DNA from: Bacteroidota bacterium
GTDB lineage: Bacteria > Bacteroidota > Bacteroidia > Chitinophagales > Chitinophagaceae
Assembly (NCBI GenBank): GCA_023386555.1
Contig: JAEWJK010000009.1
Span: 209,245-273,244 of the forward strand
Direction of reading: 5' to 3'
Length of the DNA: 64,000 nt
This document shows positions 16,742 to 23,841 of the stretch, one piece after another (position 1 is the stretch's first letter; each line of letters starts with the position of its first letter). Both the position numbers and the translations under genes were made by a program. Under the pieces are notes generated by a model. That model saw only the letters and a program-made list of their open reading frames with translations. It searched no databases and had not been told where the DNA came from.

Positions 16742-17710
16742 CTATTTAAGTTCCCACACCAAAGCCGATGCACCTAATATGGCTGCATCGGCTTCTCTTA
16801 ATTCAGAGAATACCAATTTGATTTTATTCTGAAAGATCGGTAGTAAATTTTTTTCCATGTGTTCTTTTGTTGGCTGCATGATCAGGTCACCGGCTTTAAT
16901 TACTCCACCAAATAAAATAATTGCTTCAGGTGAAGAGAACATAATAAAGTTAGCTAAAGCTTCACCTAAAATTTGCCCGGTAAAACGATAAACTTCTTTT
17001 GCTATAACATCACCTTGCATGGCACAGTCATAAACGATCTTCGATGTGATGTCTTCAGGTTTGTATTGTCGCATTAAACTTTCCTCTTTCTTTTCAGCTA
17101 ATAACTCTCTGGCAGTTAATACAATTCCTGTTGCTGAACAATAAGCCTCTAACGATCCATCTAAATTTGTTGACCAATGTTTTCTTCCACCAGGTCTGAT
17201 GATCGTATGTCCTAATTCTCCCGCAAATCCATCATGACCGTAAATCAATTGTCCATTAGCGACAATACCACTCCCAACACCTGTTCCTAAAGTAATTACA
17301 ATAAAATCTCTCATTCCTCTTGCTGCTCCATACATCATTTCACCAACAGCAGCAGCATTTGCATCATTTGTTAATACACATGGAACCCAGAATTTATCTG
17401 ATACCATTTTCGCCAAAGGCACAACACCTTTCCAACGTAGGTTTGGTGCATATTCAACTGTACCTGTATAAAAATTTCCGTTGGGAGCACCTATACCAAT
17501 TCCTTTTATTTTATAATCATGCTGTTGCTCCATGATTGGAACGAGAGCATTGTGTAAAGCTTCTACAAAACCTTCAGCAGTTTCATGTGCATCAGTTTTT
17601 AAACTTCCCTGGTCTAAAATTTCTCCACGGTGATTTACAATTCCATATTTTGTATTAGTTCCACCAATGTCAACACCTATAGCAAGTTCTTTCGGATTGA
17701 TCTGAGCCAT
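16742..17710 (-). CDS. ROK-family sugar kinase without the usual zinc motif
   Basis: The 322-residue protein has the ATP-binding phosphate-1 motif GVDIGGTNTKYGIV (residues about 13-26), a catalytic Asp in LTNDANAAAVGE, the phosphate-2 motif ITLGTGVGSGIV, GELGHTIIRPGG, and an adenosine motif IILFGGVI. This places it with ROK glucokinases. The zinc-binding CxCGxxGCxE segment that normally follows G-H-x is replaced by RKHWSTNLDGSLEAYCS, lacking the three ligand Cys. It lies 3 bases after purB and is probably co-transcribed with it. Glucose is the likely substrate, but that is inferred. Confidence 0.85.
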   Translation of the reverse strand: MAQINPKELAIGVDIGGTNTKYGIVNHRGEILDQGSLKTDAHETAEGFVEALHNALVPIMEQQHDYKIKGIGIGAPNGNFYTGTVEYAPNLRWKGVVPLAKMVSDKFWVPCVLTNDANAAAVGEMMYGAARGMRDFIVITLGTGVGSGIVANGQLIYGHDGFAGELGHTIIRPGGRKHWSTNLDGSLEAYCSATGIVLTARELLAEKKEESLMRQYKPEDITSKIVYDCAMQGDVIAKEVYRFTGQILGEALANFIMFSSPEAIILFGGVIKAGDLIMQPTKEHMEKNLLPIFQNKIKLVFSELREADAAILGASALVWELK

Positions 17711-17713
17711 TCT

Positions 17714-19060
17714 TTAAAATTTTGGAGTGATTCCTATGTAATTTGAAGGTGTTATTTTCTTCAATTCTTTCTTTACTGCACTATTTACTTTCAACGTATC
17801 GATAAATTTATGAATTACAGTTTTATCTAACTGATGATTTCCTCTCGTTAATTCTTTCAATGCTTCATAAGGGTTTGGATAATTTTCTCTTCTAAGGATT
17901 GTTTGAATGGCTTCAGCTACTACCGCCCAGTTATTTTCAAGATCTGACTTTATTTTTTGCTCATTCAGAATCAACTTATGCAAACCTTTTTCTATGGAGC
18001 GGAAAGCAAGAATAGTATGTGCTATCGGTACACCAATGTTTCTTAATACTGTAGAATCAGTCAGATCTCTTTGCAAACGGCTAATCGGAAGTTTTGCAGA
18101 AAGATGTTCCAGCAGTGCATTGGCTACACCTAAATTTCCTTCTGCATTTTCAAAATCAATCGGATTTACTTTATGTGGCATAGCCGAAGAACCAACTTCA
18201 CCTTTCTTTACTTTTTGTTTAAAGTAATCCATGCTGATATAAGTCCATATATCACGACAAAGATCTATGAGGATATTATTGATTCGTTTGATTGTATCAA
18301 ACTGTGCAGCAAGATTATCGTAATGTTCTATTTGTGTCGTGAACTGTTGTCTTTGTAATCCCAACACCTGCTCTACAAATTCATTCCCCAATTTTATCCA
18401 GTCTTTGTTTCCAAAAGCAATATGATGAGCATTGAAATTTCCGGTAGCTCCACCAAATTTTGCAGAGTAAGGAATGTAGGAAAACAACTGGACCTGGCTT
18501 TCTAATCTTTCAATAAACACCATCAATTCTTTTCCCAATGTTGTAGGAGATGCAGGCTGGCCATGAGTTCTGGCCAACATGGAAATATTTTTCCAGCTAC
18601 CGGCCATGTCGTGTATAAGGCTTTGCAGATTGATCAAACCTGGTAGCCATTCATGTTCAAGACAATGTTTCCAGCTTAACGGAATAGCAGTGTTATTAAT
18701 GTCTTGTGATGTTAAGCCAAAATGCACCCATTCTTTTTCATCCGCAACACCAATTTTTTCAAGTTGTTCTTTGAGGAAATATTCTACAGCTTTTACATCA
18801 TGGTTCGTTGTTGATTCAATTTGTTTGATGTGTTTTGCATCTTCCAAAGAAAAATTTGCTGCAACATTTCTCAACTGTTGCTTGGCTTTAGCCGGAAGTT
18901 TAAAGAACTTCTTATCGGCTAAAAAAATGAAATATTCCACTTCAACCAATACCCTGTATTTCACTAAAGCGTATTCTGAAAAATATTCATCCAGATGAGC
19001 GAGTTGGTTACGATAACGTCCATCAATCGGTGAAATAGCAGTGAGGTTATTTAGTTCCAT
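17714..19060 (-). CDS. purB: Adenylosuccinate lyase
   Basis: The 448-residue protein starts MELNNLTAISPIDGRYRNQL and carries the fumarase/aspartase-superfamily signature SSAMPHKVNPIDFENAEGN (about residues 285-303), the catalytic-His region TSQDINNTAIPLSW and ARTHGQPASPTTLGKE. It cleaves SAICAR and adenylosuccinate in purine synthesis, releasing fumarate. Length and motifs match the E. coli-type PurB. It is the first gene of a two-gene unit with the ROK kinase. Confidence 0.97.
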   Translation of the reverse strand: MELNNLTAISPIDGRYRNQLAHLDEYFSEYALVKYRVLVEVEYFIFLADKKFFKLPAKAKQQLRNVAANFSLEDAKHIKQIESTTNHDVKAVEYFLKEQLEKIGVADEKEWVHFGLTSQDINNTAIPLSWKHCLEHEWLPGLINLQSLIHDMAGSWKNISMLARTHGQPASPTTLGKELMVFIERLESQVQLFSYIPYSAKFGGATGNFNAHHIAFGNKDWIKLGNEFVEQVLGLQRQQFTTQIEHYDNLAAQFDTIKRINNILIDLCRDIWTYISMDYFKQKVKKGEVGSSAMPHKVNPIDFENAEGNLGVANALLEHLSAKLPISRLQRDLTDSTVLRNIGVPIAHTILAFRSIEKGLHKLILNEQKIKSDLENNWAVVAEAIQTILRRENYPNPYEALKELTRGNHQLDKTVIHKFIDTLKVNSAVKKELKKITPSNYIGITPKF

Positions 19061-19110
19061 TAATGCAGATAAGTTTATGTTGCCGGCTTTGTGGTTACTA
19101 TGAAGCTTTA

Positions 19111-19130
19111 CTTGCGTCGCACTCTTGTAC
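19111..19130 (-). repeat. Dispersed intergenic repeat, short variant
   Basis: CTTGCGTCGCACTCTTGTAC, the reverse complement of the shorter variant, in the purB-mqnA spacer. The same variant occurs at 12551 and 51511. It lies 110 bases from a full-length copy in the opposite orientation. Confidence 0.7.
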
Positions 19131-19153
19131 TTTTATTTCTTTGATCGGCAACC

Positions 19154-19220
19154 CTTCGACAAGTTCAGGGTGACAGTACGTAGCAATTCTAAAATGCATG
19201 TCAGCTTGAGATTGTCGAAG
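19154..19220. repeat. REP-like imperfect palindrome
   Basis: The left arm (19154-19175, beginning CTTCGACAAGTTCAG) and the right arm (19199-19220, ending GATTGTCGAAG) are complementary at about 18 of 22 positions, with a 23-base loop. The arm sequence belongs to the CTTCGACAAGCTCAGGGTGACA type of repeat that I recall from many genomes. Confidence 0.7.
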
Positions 19221-19239
19221 CCTTGTTCAATAAAGTTCT

Positions 19240-19267
19240 GGACGTACAAGTGAGTGACACAACGAAG
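19240..19267 (+). repeat. Dispersed intergenic repeat, copy 3
   Basis: Full copy with core GTACAAGTGAGTGACACAAC and right flank GAAG, between the divergent purB and mqnA genes and about 65 bases from the mqnA start. Confidence 0.85.
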
Positions 19268-19331
19268 ATGATAGCAATCATGCTGCTGGTTACCCAAAAA
19301 ATATTTTCTTTGCCGTGCAAAATTAAACGAA

Positions 19332-20069
19332 TTGAGTAAGATTAGAGTTGGTGCAGTAAGTTATTTAAACACAAAGCCCTTATTATACGGCATTAAAAGA
19401 GCTTCGGTGTTGGAAAGAATGGAGTTGACGGAAGATTATCCTGCAAAAGTAGCTGAACAATTGTTGAATGATGAGATTGACATTGGATTGGTGCCTGTAG
19501 CAATTATCCCAAGGATAAAGCAACATTTTATCGTGTCTGACTATTGTATTGGAGCAGAAGGAGAGGTGGCAACTGTTTCATTATTTAGCGATGTGCCAAT
19601 AGATGAAGTGAAGAAAGTACTGCTGGATTATCAAAGCCGAACTTCTGTTAATCTTGCCAAAGTGTTGATGAGAGATTTCTGGAAAGTAAATCCTGAAATG
19701 GAAGATGCTGATGAAGATTTTCAATTGAAGATCACAGGAACAACTGCAGCTGTGGTGATAGGAGACAGGGCTTTTGAACAACGAAAAAGATCAGCCTACG
19801 ATTATGATCTTGCTGCAGCATGGAAAAAGATGACCAATCTGCCTTTTGTTTTTGCAGCATGGATTGCTAATAAACCTATTGATGCAGCATTTATGAATGA
19901 ATTTAACCAGGCAAATGCTTATGGAGTTGCTGTAATTGATGAAGTGGTTGCTGAGAATCCTTACCCGCATTTCGATCTGAAATCATATTACACAAAAAAC
20001 ATAAGCTACGAATTAACTGCCGATAAAAAAGAAGGACTAAATCTTTTTCTGAAACTGATGCAGGGCTGA
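19332..20069 (+). CDS. mqnA: Chorismate dehydratase of the futalosine menaquinone pathway
   Basis: The protein is 245 residues long, starts at a TTG codon and begins SKIRVGAVSYLNTKPLLYGI. It continues with the periplasmic-binding-like fold of MqnA: LLNDEIDIGLVPVAIIPRI, YCIGAEGEVATVSLFS, VLLDYQSRTSVNLAKVL, then GDRAFE and LAAAWKKMTNLPFVFAAW. MqnA converts chorismate to 3-enolpyruvoyl-benzoate, the first step of the futalosine route to menaquinone. Starting at TTG is supported because no ATG lies closer and the sequence matches the family from this residue. The other mqn genes are not in the window. Confidence 0.92.
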   Translation: MSKIRVGAVSYLNTKPLLYGIKRASVLERMELTEDYPAKVAEQLLNDEIDIGLVPVAIIPRIKQHFIVSDYCIGAEGEVATVSLFSDVPIDEVKKVLLDYQSRTSVNLAKVLMRDFWKVNPEMEDADEDFQLKITGTTAAVVIGDRAFEQRKRSAYDYDLAAAWKKMTNLPFVFAAWIANKPIDAAFMNEFNQANAYGVAVIDEVVAENPYPHFDLKSYYTKNISYELTADKKEGLNLFLKLMQG

Positions 20070-20079
20070 TGGTTTACAG

Positions 20080-20087
20080 TATTTTTG
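20080..20087 (+). promoter_or_regulatory. Candidate -7 box before the TylF-like gene
   Basis: TATTTTTG matches TAnnTTTG and ends 19 bases before the ATG at 20107, a distance like that before infA. No TTG is present at the usual -33 spacing. Confidence 0.35.
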
Positions 20088-20106
20088 GCAGCCTTAATTA
20101 ACCTTA

Positions 20107-20835
20107 ATGAAGCTTCAAACCATTCGTTTTGTAAAAGATTTTTTGTTGTATTCCGGTGTAACAAGATTGTTGTCTCCGTTGAATCATAGCTTTCTGTTTA
20201 TATCCAACTTCAATAAAATGAGAAGCTGGATCTCCAGCCACAAAGATGGTTTGTTGATGAATGATTTTTATTCGCCAAAACGGGATTACAACAAACGTCT
20301 CCAGATGTTTGATACTGTAGCTGCACATTACCAGCTCGATTTAAAAGACATCATCTACATGGAGTTTGGTGTGGCTGCAGCACATTCGTTTAAATGGTGG
20401 CTTGCAAAGAATACAAATACTTCGTCAGAGTTTTATGGTTTTGATACGTTTGAAGGTTTACCGGAAGATTGGGGAAGGCATTTTAAGAAAGGTGATATGA
20501 GTGCTTCATTGCCTGATATTGATGATAAAAGAGCCGCTTTTTACAAAGGCATTTTTCAGGATACGGTTCATGGTTTTATAACAACGAAAGAAGATTCGCT
20601 GAAGAATAAACAGAAGGTGATACACATGGATGCTGATCTTTTTTCATCTACAATTTTCGTTTTGTCTCAATTGCATCCATATCTGAAAAAAGGTGATATC
20701 ATTTTCTTTGATGAGTTTAATGTTGCCAATCATGAATACCAGGCTTTCAAAATATTCTCAGAAGCATTTTACGTGAAAATGAAACCTGTGGCAGCAGTGA
20801 ATAATTTTTACCAAGTGGCTTTTGAAGTAGAATGA
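20107..20835 (+). CDS. TylF/macrocin O-methyltransferase-like SAM-dependent methyltransferase
   Basis: The 242-residue protein has a methyltransferase core: IIYMEFGVAAAHSFKWW (the SAM motif I position), FYGFDTFEGLPEDWGRHFKKG and KKVIHMDADLFSSTIFVLSQLHPYLKKGDIIFFDEFN. The F-D-T-F-E-G-L-P segment and the D-x-D metal/His area are typical of the TylF family, which methylates sugars and related hydroxyl groups. It sits next to, but on the opposite strand from, a glycosyltransferase operon, so a role in polysaccharide decoration is a reasonable inference. Confidence 0.75.
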   Translation: MKLQTIRFVKDFLLYSGVTRLLSPLNHSFLFISNFNKMRSWISSHKDGLLMNDFYSPKRDYNKRLQMFDTVAAHYQLDLKDIIYMEFGVAAAHSFKWWLAKNTNTSSEFYGFDTFEGLPEDWGRHFKKGDMSASLPDIDDKRAAFYKGIFQDTVHGFITTKEDSLKNKQKVIHMDADLFSSTIFVLSQLHPYLKKGDIIFFDEFNVANHEYQAFKIFSEAFYVKMKPVAAVNNFYQVAFEVE

Positions 20836-20859
20836 GAAATGATAATGAGTAATGAGAAA
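20832..20859 (+). repeat. Heptad tract at the end of the TylF-like gene
   Basis: Four 7-bp units (ATGAGAA, ATGATAA and two TGAG-led ones) start in the last codons of the gene and fill most of the spacer to the convergent glycosyltransferase. Confidence 0.6.
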
Positions 20860-20871
20860 GTGTACAAAAAA

Positions 20872-21789
20872 TTAGTACCAGAGACGGGCTTTTACTTTTT
20901 CGAGGTATTGAACTGTTACAGCTGATAAAGGAGCTCTTTTTTCTTTCTTCGGTATGCTGAGTATTTGCTTCCAGCCTTCAAAATAACCTTTGAGATTGAA
21001 GTTGGTTTCTTTTAGAAACTTGAAACTCCACATGATGGCTGTTGTTGCAAAATATAATGAATGCAAATAGCGATAAGCAACTTTAGCTTTATTCACCCAC
21101 ATCATTCTTAGTTTATCTGCTTTTGGTTTTCTGCCAAGTGGAGATTCTTTATGACGCATGATGATTGATGCATCGTACTTAATGCAATAGCCTTTTTCTA
21201 ATATTCTATAGCTCAAATCATACTCTTCCATGCCATAAAAAAATTCTTCAGGCAAATTGCCAACTTCTTCTAAAACTGATCTTTTGATTGCATGTGCACC
21301 CCCTGCAAAAAAATAAGTGAAGAACTCCTGTTTGTCTTTATAAGTTGAGTAGTGCTTATGCGGCAAAGCATTCACCTGCATATCACCGGTATCATAATAA
21401 ACAACTTTGAAAGAAACAATAGCAACCGGTCTATTGTATATTCCGGGTGTATCAAATGAGCTTACCACATTCTGCAAAGCATCTTTATTTCCCAGCACTG
21501 CATCGTCATCTAAGAAAATAATGATCTCGCCTTTTGCAAATTGCAAAGCAAAATTTCTTCCCTTGGTTACACCAAGGTTAGATGGCGCTTCAATGAACTG
21601 AAATGGAAGTTGGGTGGAAGTTTTTGCAAATTCTTTTACGGCAGAATAATCAGTTGTAGAAGCATTGTTCACAACGATCACATCCTGCAATAATTCTTTT
21701 GCATCTTTTAACGTAGTGATGTTTTGCAGTAACTCTAACGTATCTGCAGGTCGGTTATAAGTAATGATAACAAAACTCAGTGGCTTCAC
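20872..21789 (-). CDS. Family 2 glycosyltransferase
   Basis: The 305-residue protein starts KPLSFVIITYNRPADTLELL, a GT2 nucleotide-binding strand, has EIIIFLDDDAVLG (the DxD-type metal motif, about residues 88-100) and the acceptor-region FYGMEEYDLSYRILEKGY (the E-D-x-x-L-S-x-R pattern). The start is GTG, inside a GTGA overlap of 4 bases with the preceding gene. It is the last gene of a three-gene operon. Members add single sugars to lipid-linked or surface glycans; donor and acceptor cannot be read from the sequence. Confidence 0.88.
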   Translation of the reverse strand: MKPLSFVIITYNRPADTLELLQNITTLKDAKELLQDVIVVNNASTTDYSAVKEFAKTSTQLPFQFIEAPSNLGVTKGRNFALQFAKGEIIIFLDDDAVLGNKDALQNVVSSFDTPGIYNRPVAIVSFKVVYYDTGDMQVNALPHKHYSTYKDKQEFFTYFFAGGAHAIKRSVLEEVGNLPEEFFYGMEEYDLSYRILEKGYCIKYDASIIMRHKESPLGRKPKADKLRMMWVNKAKVAYRYLHSLYFATTAIMWSFKFLKETNFNLKGYFEGWKQILSIPKKEKRAPLSAVTVQYLEKVKARLWY

Positions 21790-22952
21790 GGTTGCAAGAT
21801 AGCTTTGTATTGCTGATTAAATGTTTCTATTCCGAAGTTTTTAAAAGCATATTCTTTTGCTGTGATGTTCAGTGATCGGATTTTTTCTATAGTCAACCGG
21901 TTTAGCCATTGAATAGCTTCCGATAAAACGATCTGTTGATCCAAGGAACTAAATAAAAATCCATTTTGATCATTAATGTGCAAAGGAATATCGCCTACAG
22001 GTGTTGCCATAACAGCACAACCTCTTGCCATCGCTTCTATCAGAACAATAGGAAAGCCTTCTGTTGAAGATGGAATGATCAGAATATGATGTTGACAATA
22101 TATATTATGTAGTTGATGAACATCACTAACATTGTTTAAAGCCTGTACATTGGAAGGTAGATTATTGAGAATACTTGGAGGCATTTCTCCCACCAAAGTG
22201 AATTCTAGCTGAGGTGTTTGTCTTGCGATATCAATGAATAATTCAGGACGTTTTTCAGGTGTACCTCTTCCAACAAAAAGTATTTTAATTTGTTCGTTAA
22301 TGGGTTTACTACAATTTTCTCCAGGAAGTTCAATTGCATTCTGAATAAAGTTGATCCTACTATTATATTCTTTTGGGATATTTAGTTGTTGATATTGCTG
22401 CAGGTGTTCTTCAATTCGCAGCTTACTGATCATGATTGTCTTGCTGATAAAAGGCAGAAATGGAATACGTATCCATGAAAAACTATTGAATGAATGGATC
22501 AGTTCGACTTGTTTGATTGATTGGTAGATCCACGGACTGATTTTATATCCGAAATTTGATTGTCCATTGAATACAACCGGTTTATTCTTTTGTTGGTTGA
22601 TATAAGTTGTGATCCTTCCTCTCCACACCAGGTTAAGAAAATAAAGCCATTTGTTATCTGTGTATTTCGAAATATCTATAATCCTGCATTTGGAATTTTT
22701 GAACTCACTTAGAAATCTATCATCAACTGATTTCCTTGTAAAAAAGATAATGCTGTTTTCATTGCCTGTAGCTTTTACAATAGATGCATGAACCTTTTCT
22801 GCACCTCCGGTATGGTAGAAAGGAAAGAAAAAAAAGGTATCGTACTCTGTGCTTAAGGGTTGAAGTCTGGCAATTAATCTTCCAACCAAAATAAATGGCA
22901 TGATGAAGATATTTTCAATCTTACGTTTGATTATATATCCGCTAAACTTCAT
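21786..22952 (-). CDS. Family 4 (GT-B) glycosyltransferase
   Basis: This 388-residue protein has an amino-terminal acceptor domain with FFPFYHTGGAEKVHASI and a carboxy-terminal donor domain with IKILFVGRGTPEKRPELFIDIA and the GT4 E-x7-E motif in STEGFPIVLIEAMARGCAVMATPVGDIPLHI (about residues 300-330). It overlaps both neighbours by 4 bases (ATGA and GTGA), so the three glycosyltransferases are translated as one unit. It probably builds a cell-surface polysaccharide. Confidence 0.9.
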   Translation of the reverse strand: MKFSGYIIKRKIENIFIMPFILVGRLIARLQPLSTEYDTFFFFPFYHTGGAEKVHASIVKATGNENSIIFFTRKSVDDRFLSEFKNSKCRIIDISKYTDNKWLYFLNLVWRGRITTYINQQKNKPVVFNGQSNFGYKISPWIYQSIKQVELIHSFNSFSWIRIPFLPFISKTIMISKLRIEEHLQQYQQLNIPKEYNSRINFIQNAIELPGENCSKPINEQIKILFVGRGTPEKRPELFIDIARQTPQLEFTLVGEMPPSILNNLPSNVQALNNVSDVHQLHNIYCQHHILIIPSSTEGFPIVLIEAMARGCAVMATPVGDIPLHINDQNGFLFSSLDQQIVLSEAIQWLNRLTIEKIRSLNITAKEYAFKNFGIETFNQQYKAILQP

Positions 22953-23764
22953 TTGAATATTTGTTTTACGGACTTACCAAAAGCCATAATGCGATCTCGT
23001 ATCATCCATTTTCGAACCTCAGCTTCAAAATCACCCCACTTCTTTTCTCGTCTTCTTTGCGATAAGAACTTCTTTTTACAATGATAGTTTTTCAAAAAAG
23101 GATTCTGACTTCTTAAATATTTGCTTGTTACAGAAGTTGAATGTTCCCTGTAGTAGAGTAGAGGCTGTGGAATTTTTTCAATGACTAAACCATCAGCCAG
23201 CATTCGTAACCATAGATCGTAGTCTTCAATATTTTTTTGCGATTCGGCATACCTGTACTGCTTCAAAATATTTGACCTGATCATCATTGTTGGATGAGCG
23301 AGGCAATTTTCTTTAGGCATTACTTTCCTGATAGCTTCACTGGTGTAAGTTTCCCTGTCGAGTTTCCATTTAGGTTTTTCTTTTGCATTTTCGTCAATGA
23401 TCTTAATGAAAGTTCCTACAGCAGCAGTTTCAGGATGATGTAAAAGCCAGTGAACCTCCTTTTCAATTCTATCGTTCGTGGCAATATCATCAGCATCCAT
23501 TCTTGCAATCAGTTCTCCTTTGGATTCATCAATAGCTCGGTTGAGAGAATAGATCAGTCCTTTGTTGCCATCGTTTTCTAAAATTCTCAATCGCTGATCA
23601 GCAATAGATGAAAGTATAGAAGAAGTATTATCAGTTGAACCATCATTAATTATAATCAGTTCAAAATTATCGTACACCTGTTGTAAAATACTGTTGACTG
23701 CTTCTGAAATATATTTTTCGCAGTTATATGCAGGAAGAATAATGCTTACGAGGGGCAGCCACAT
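22949..23764 (-). CDS. Family 2 glycosyltransferase
   Basis: The 271-residue protein begins WLPLVSIILPAYNCEKYISEAVNSILQQVYDNFELIIINDGSTDNT, a textbook GT2 opening. It has ARMDADDIA as the metal-binding DxD and DYDLWLRMLADG in the acceptor region. It is the first gene of the operon, 34 bases from the terminator of the upstream YfhO gene. The basic, Trp-rich carboxy terminus is common in this group. Confidence 0.92.
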   Translation of the reverse strand: MWLPLVSIILPAYNCEKYISEAVNSILQQVYDNFELIIINDGSTDNTSSILSSIADQRLRILENDGNKGLIYSLNRAIDESKGELIARMDADDIATNDRIEKEVHWLLHHPETAAVGTFIKIIDENAKEKPKWKLDRETYTSEAIRKVMPKENCLAHPTMMIRSNILKQYRYAESQKNIEDYDLWLRMLADGLVIEKIPQPLLYYREHSTSVTSKYLRSQNPFLKNYHCKKKFLSQRRREKKWGDFEAEVRKWMIRDRIMAFGKSVKQIFK

Positions 23765-23790
23765 AGTTGCAAGATAATGCTGATAATGCT

Positions 23791-23825
23791 ATAAAAAAAC
23801 TGTCCTGCTTTTGACAGGACAGTTC
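23791..23825 (-). terminator. Rho-independent terminator after the YfhO gene
   Basis: AACTGTCCTG (23798-23807) and CAGGACAGTT (23815-23824) form a perfect 10-bp stem with a 7-base loop. Read on the minus strand it is followed by a run of seven Ts. It separates the YfhO gene from the glycosyltransferase operon. Confidence 0.92.
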
Positions 23826-23841
23826 AAAAATTAATCATAGA

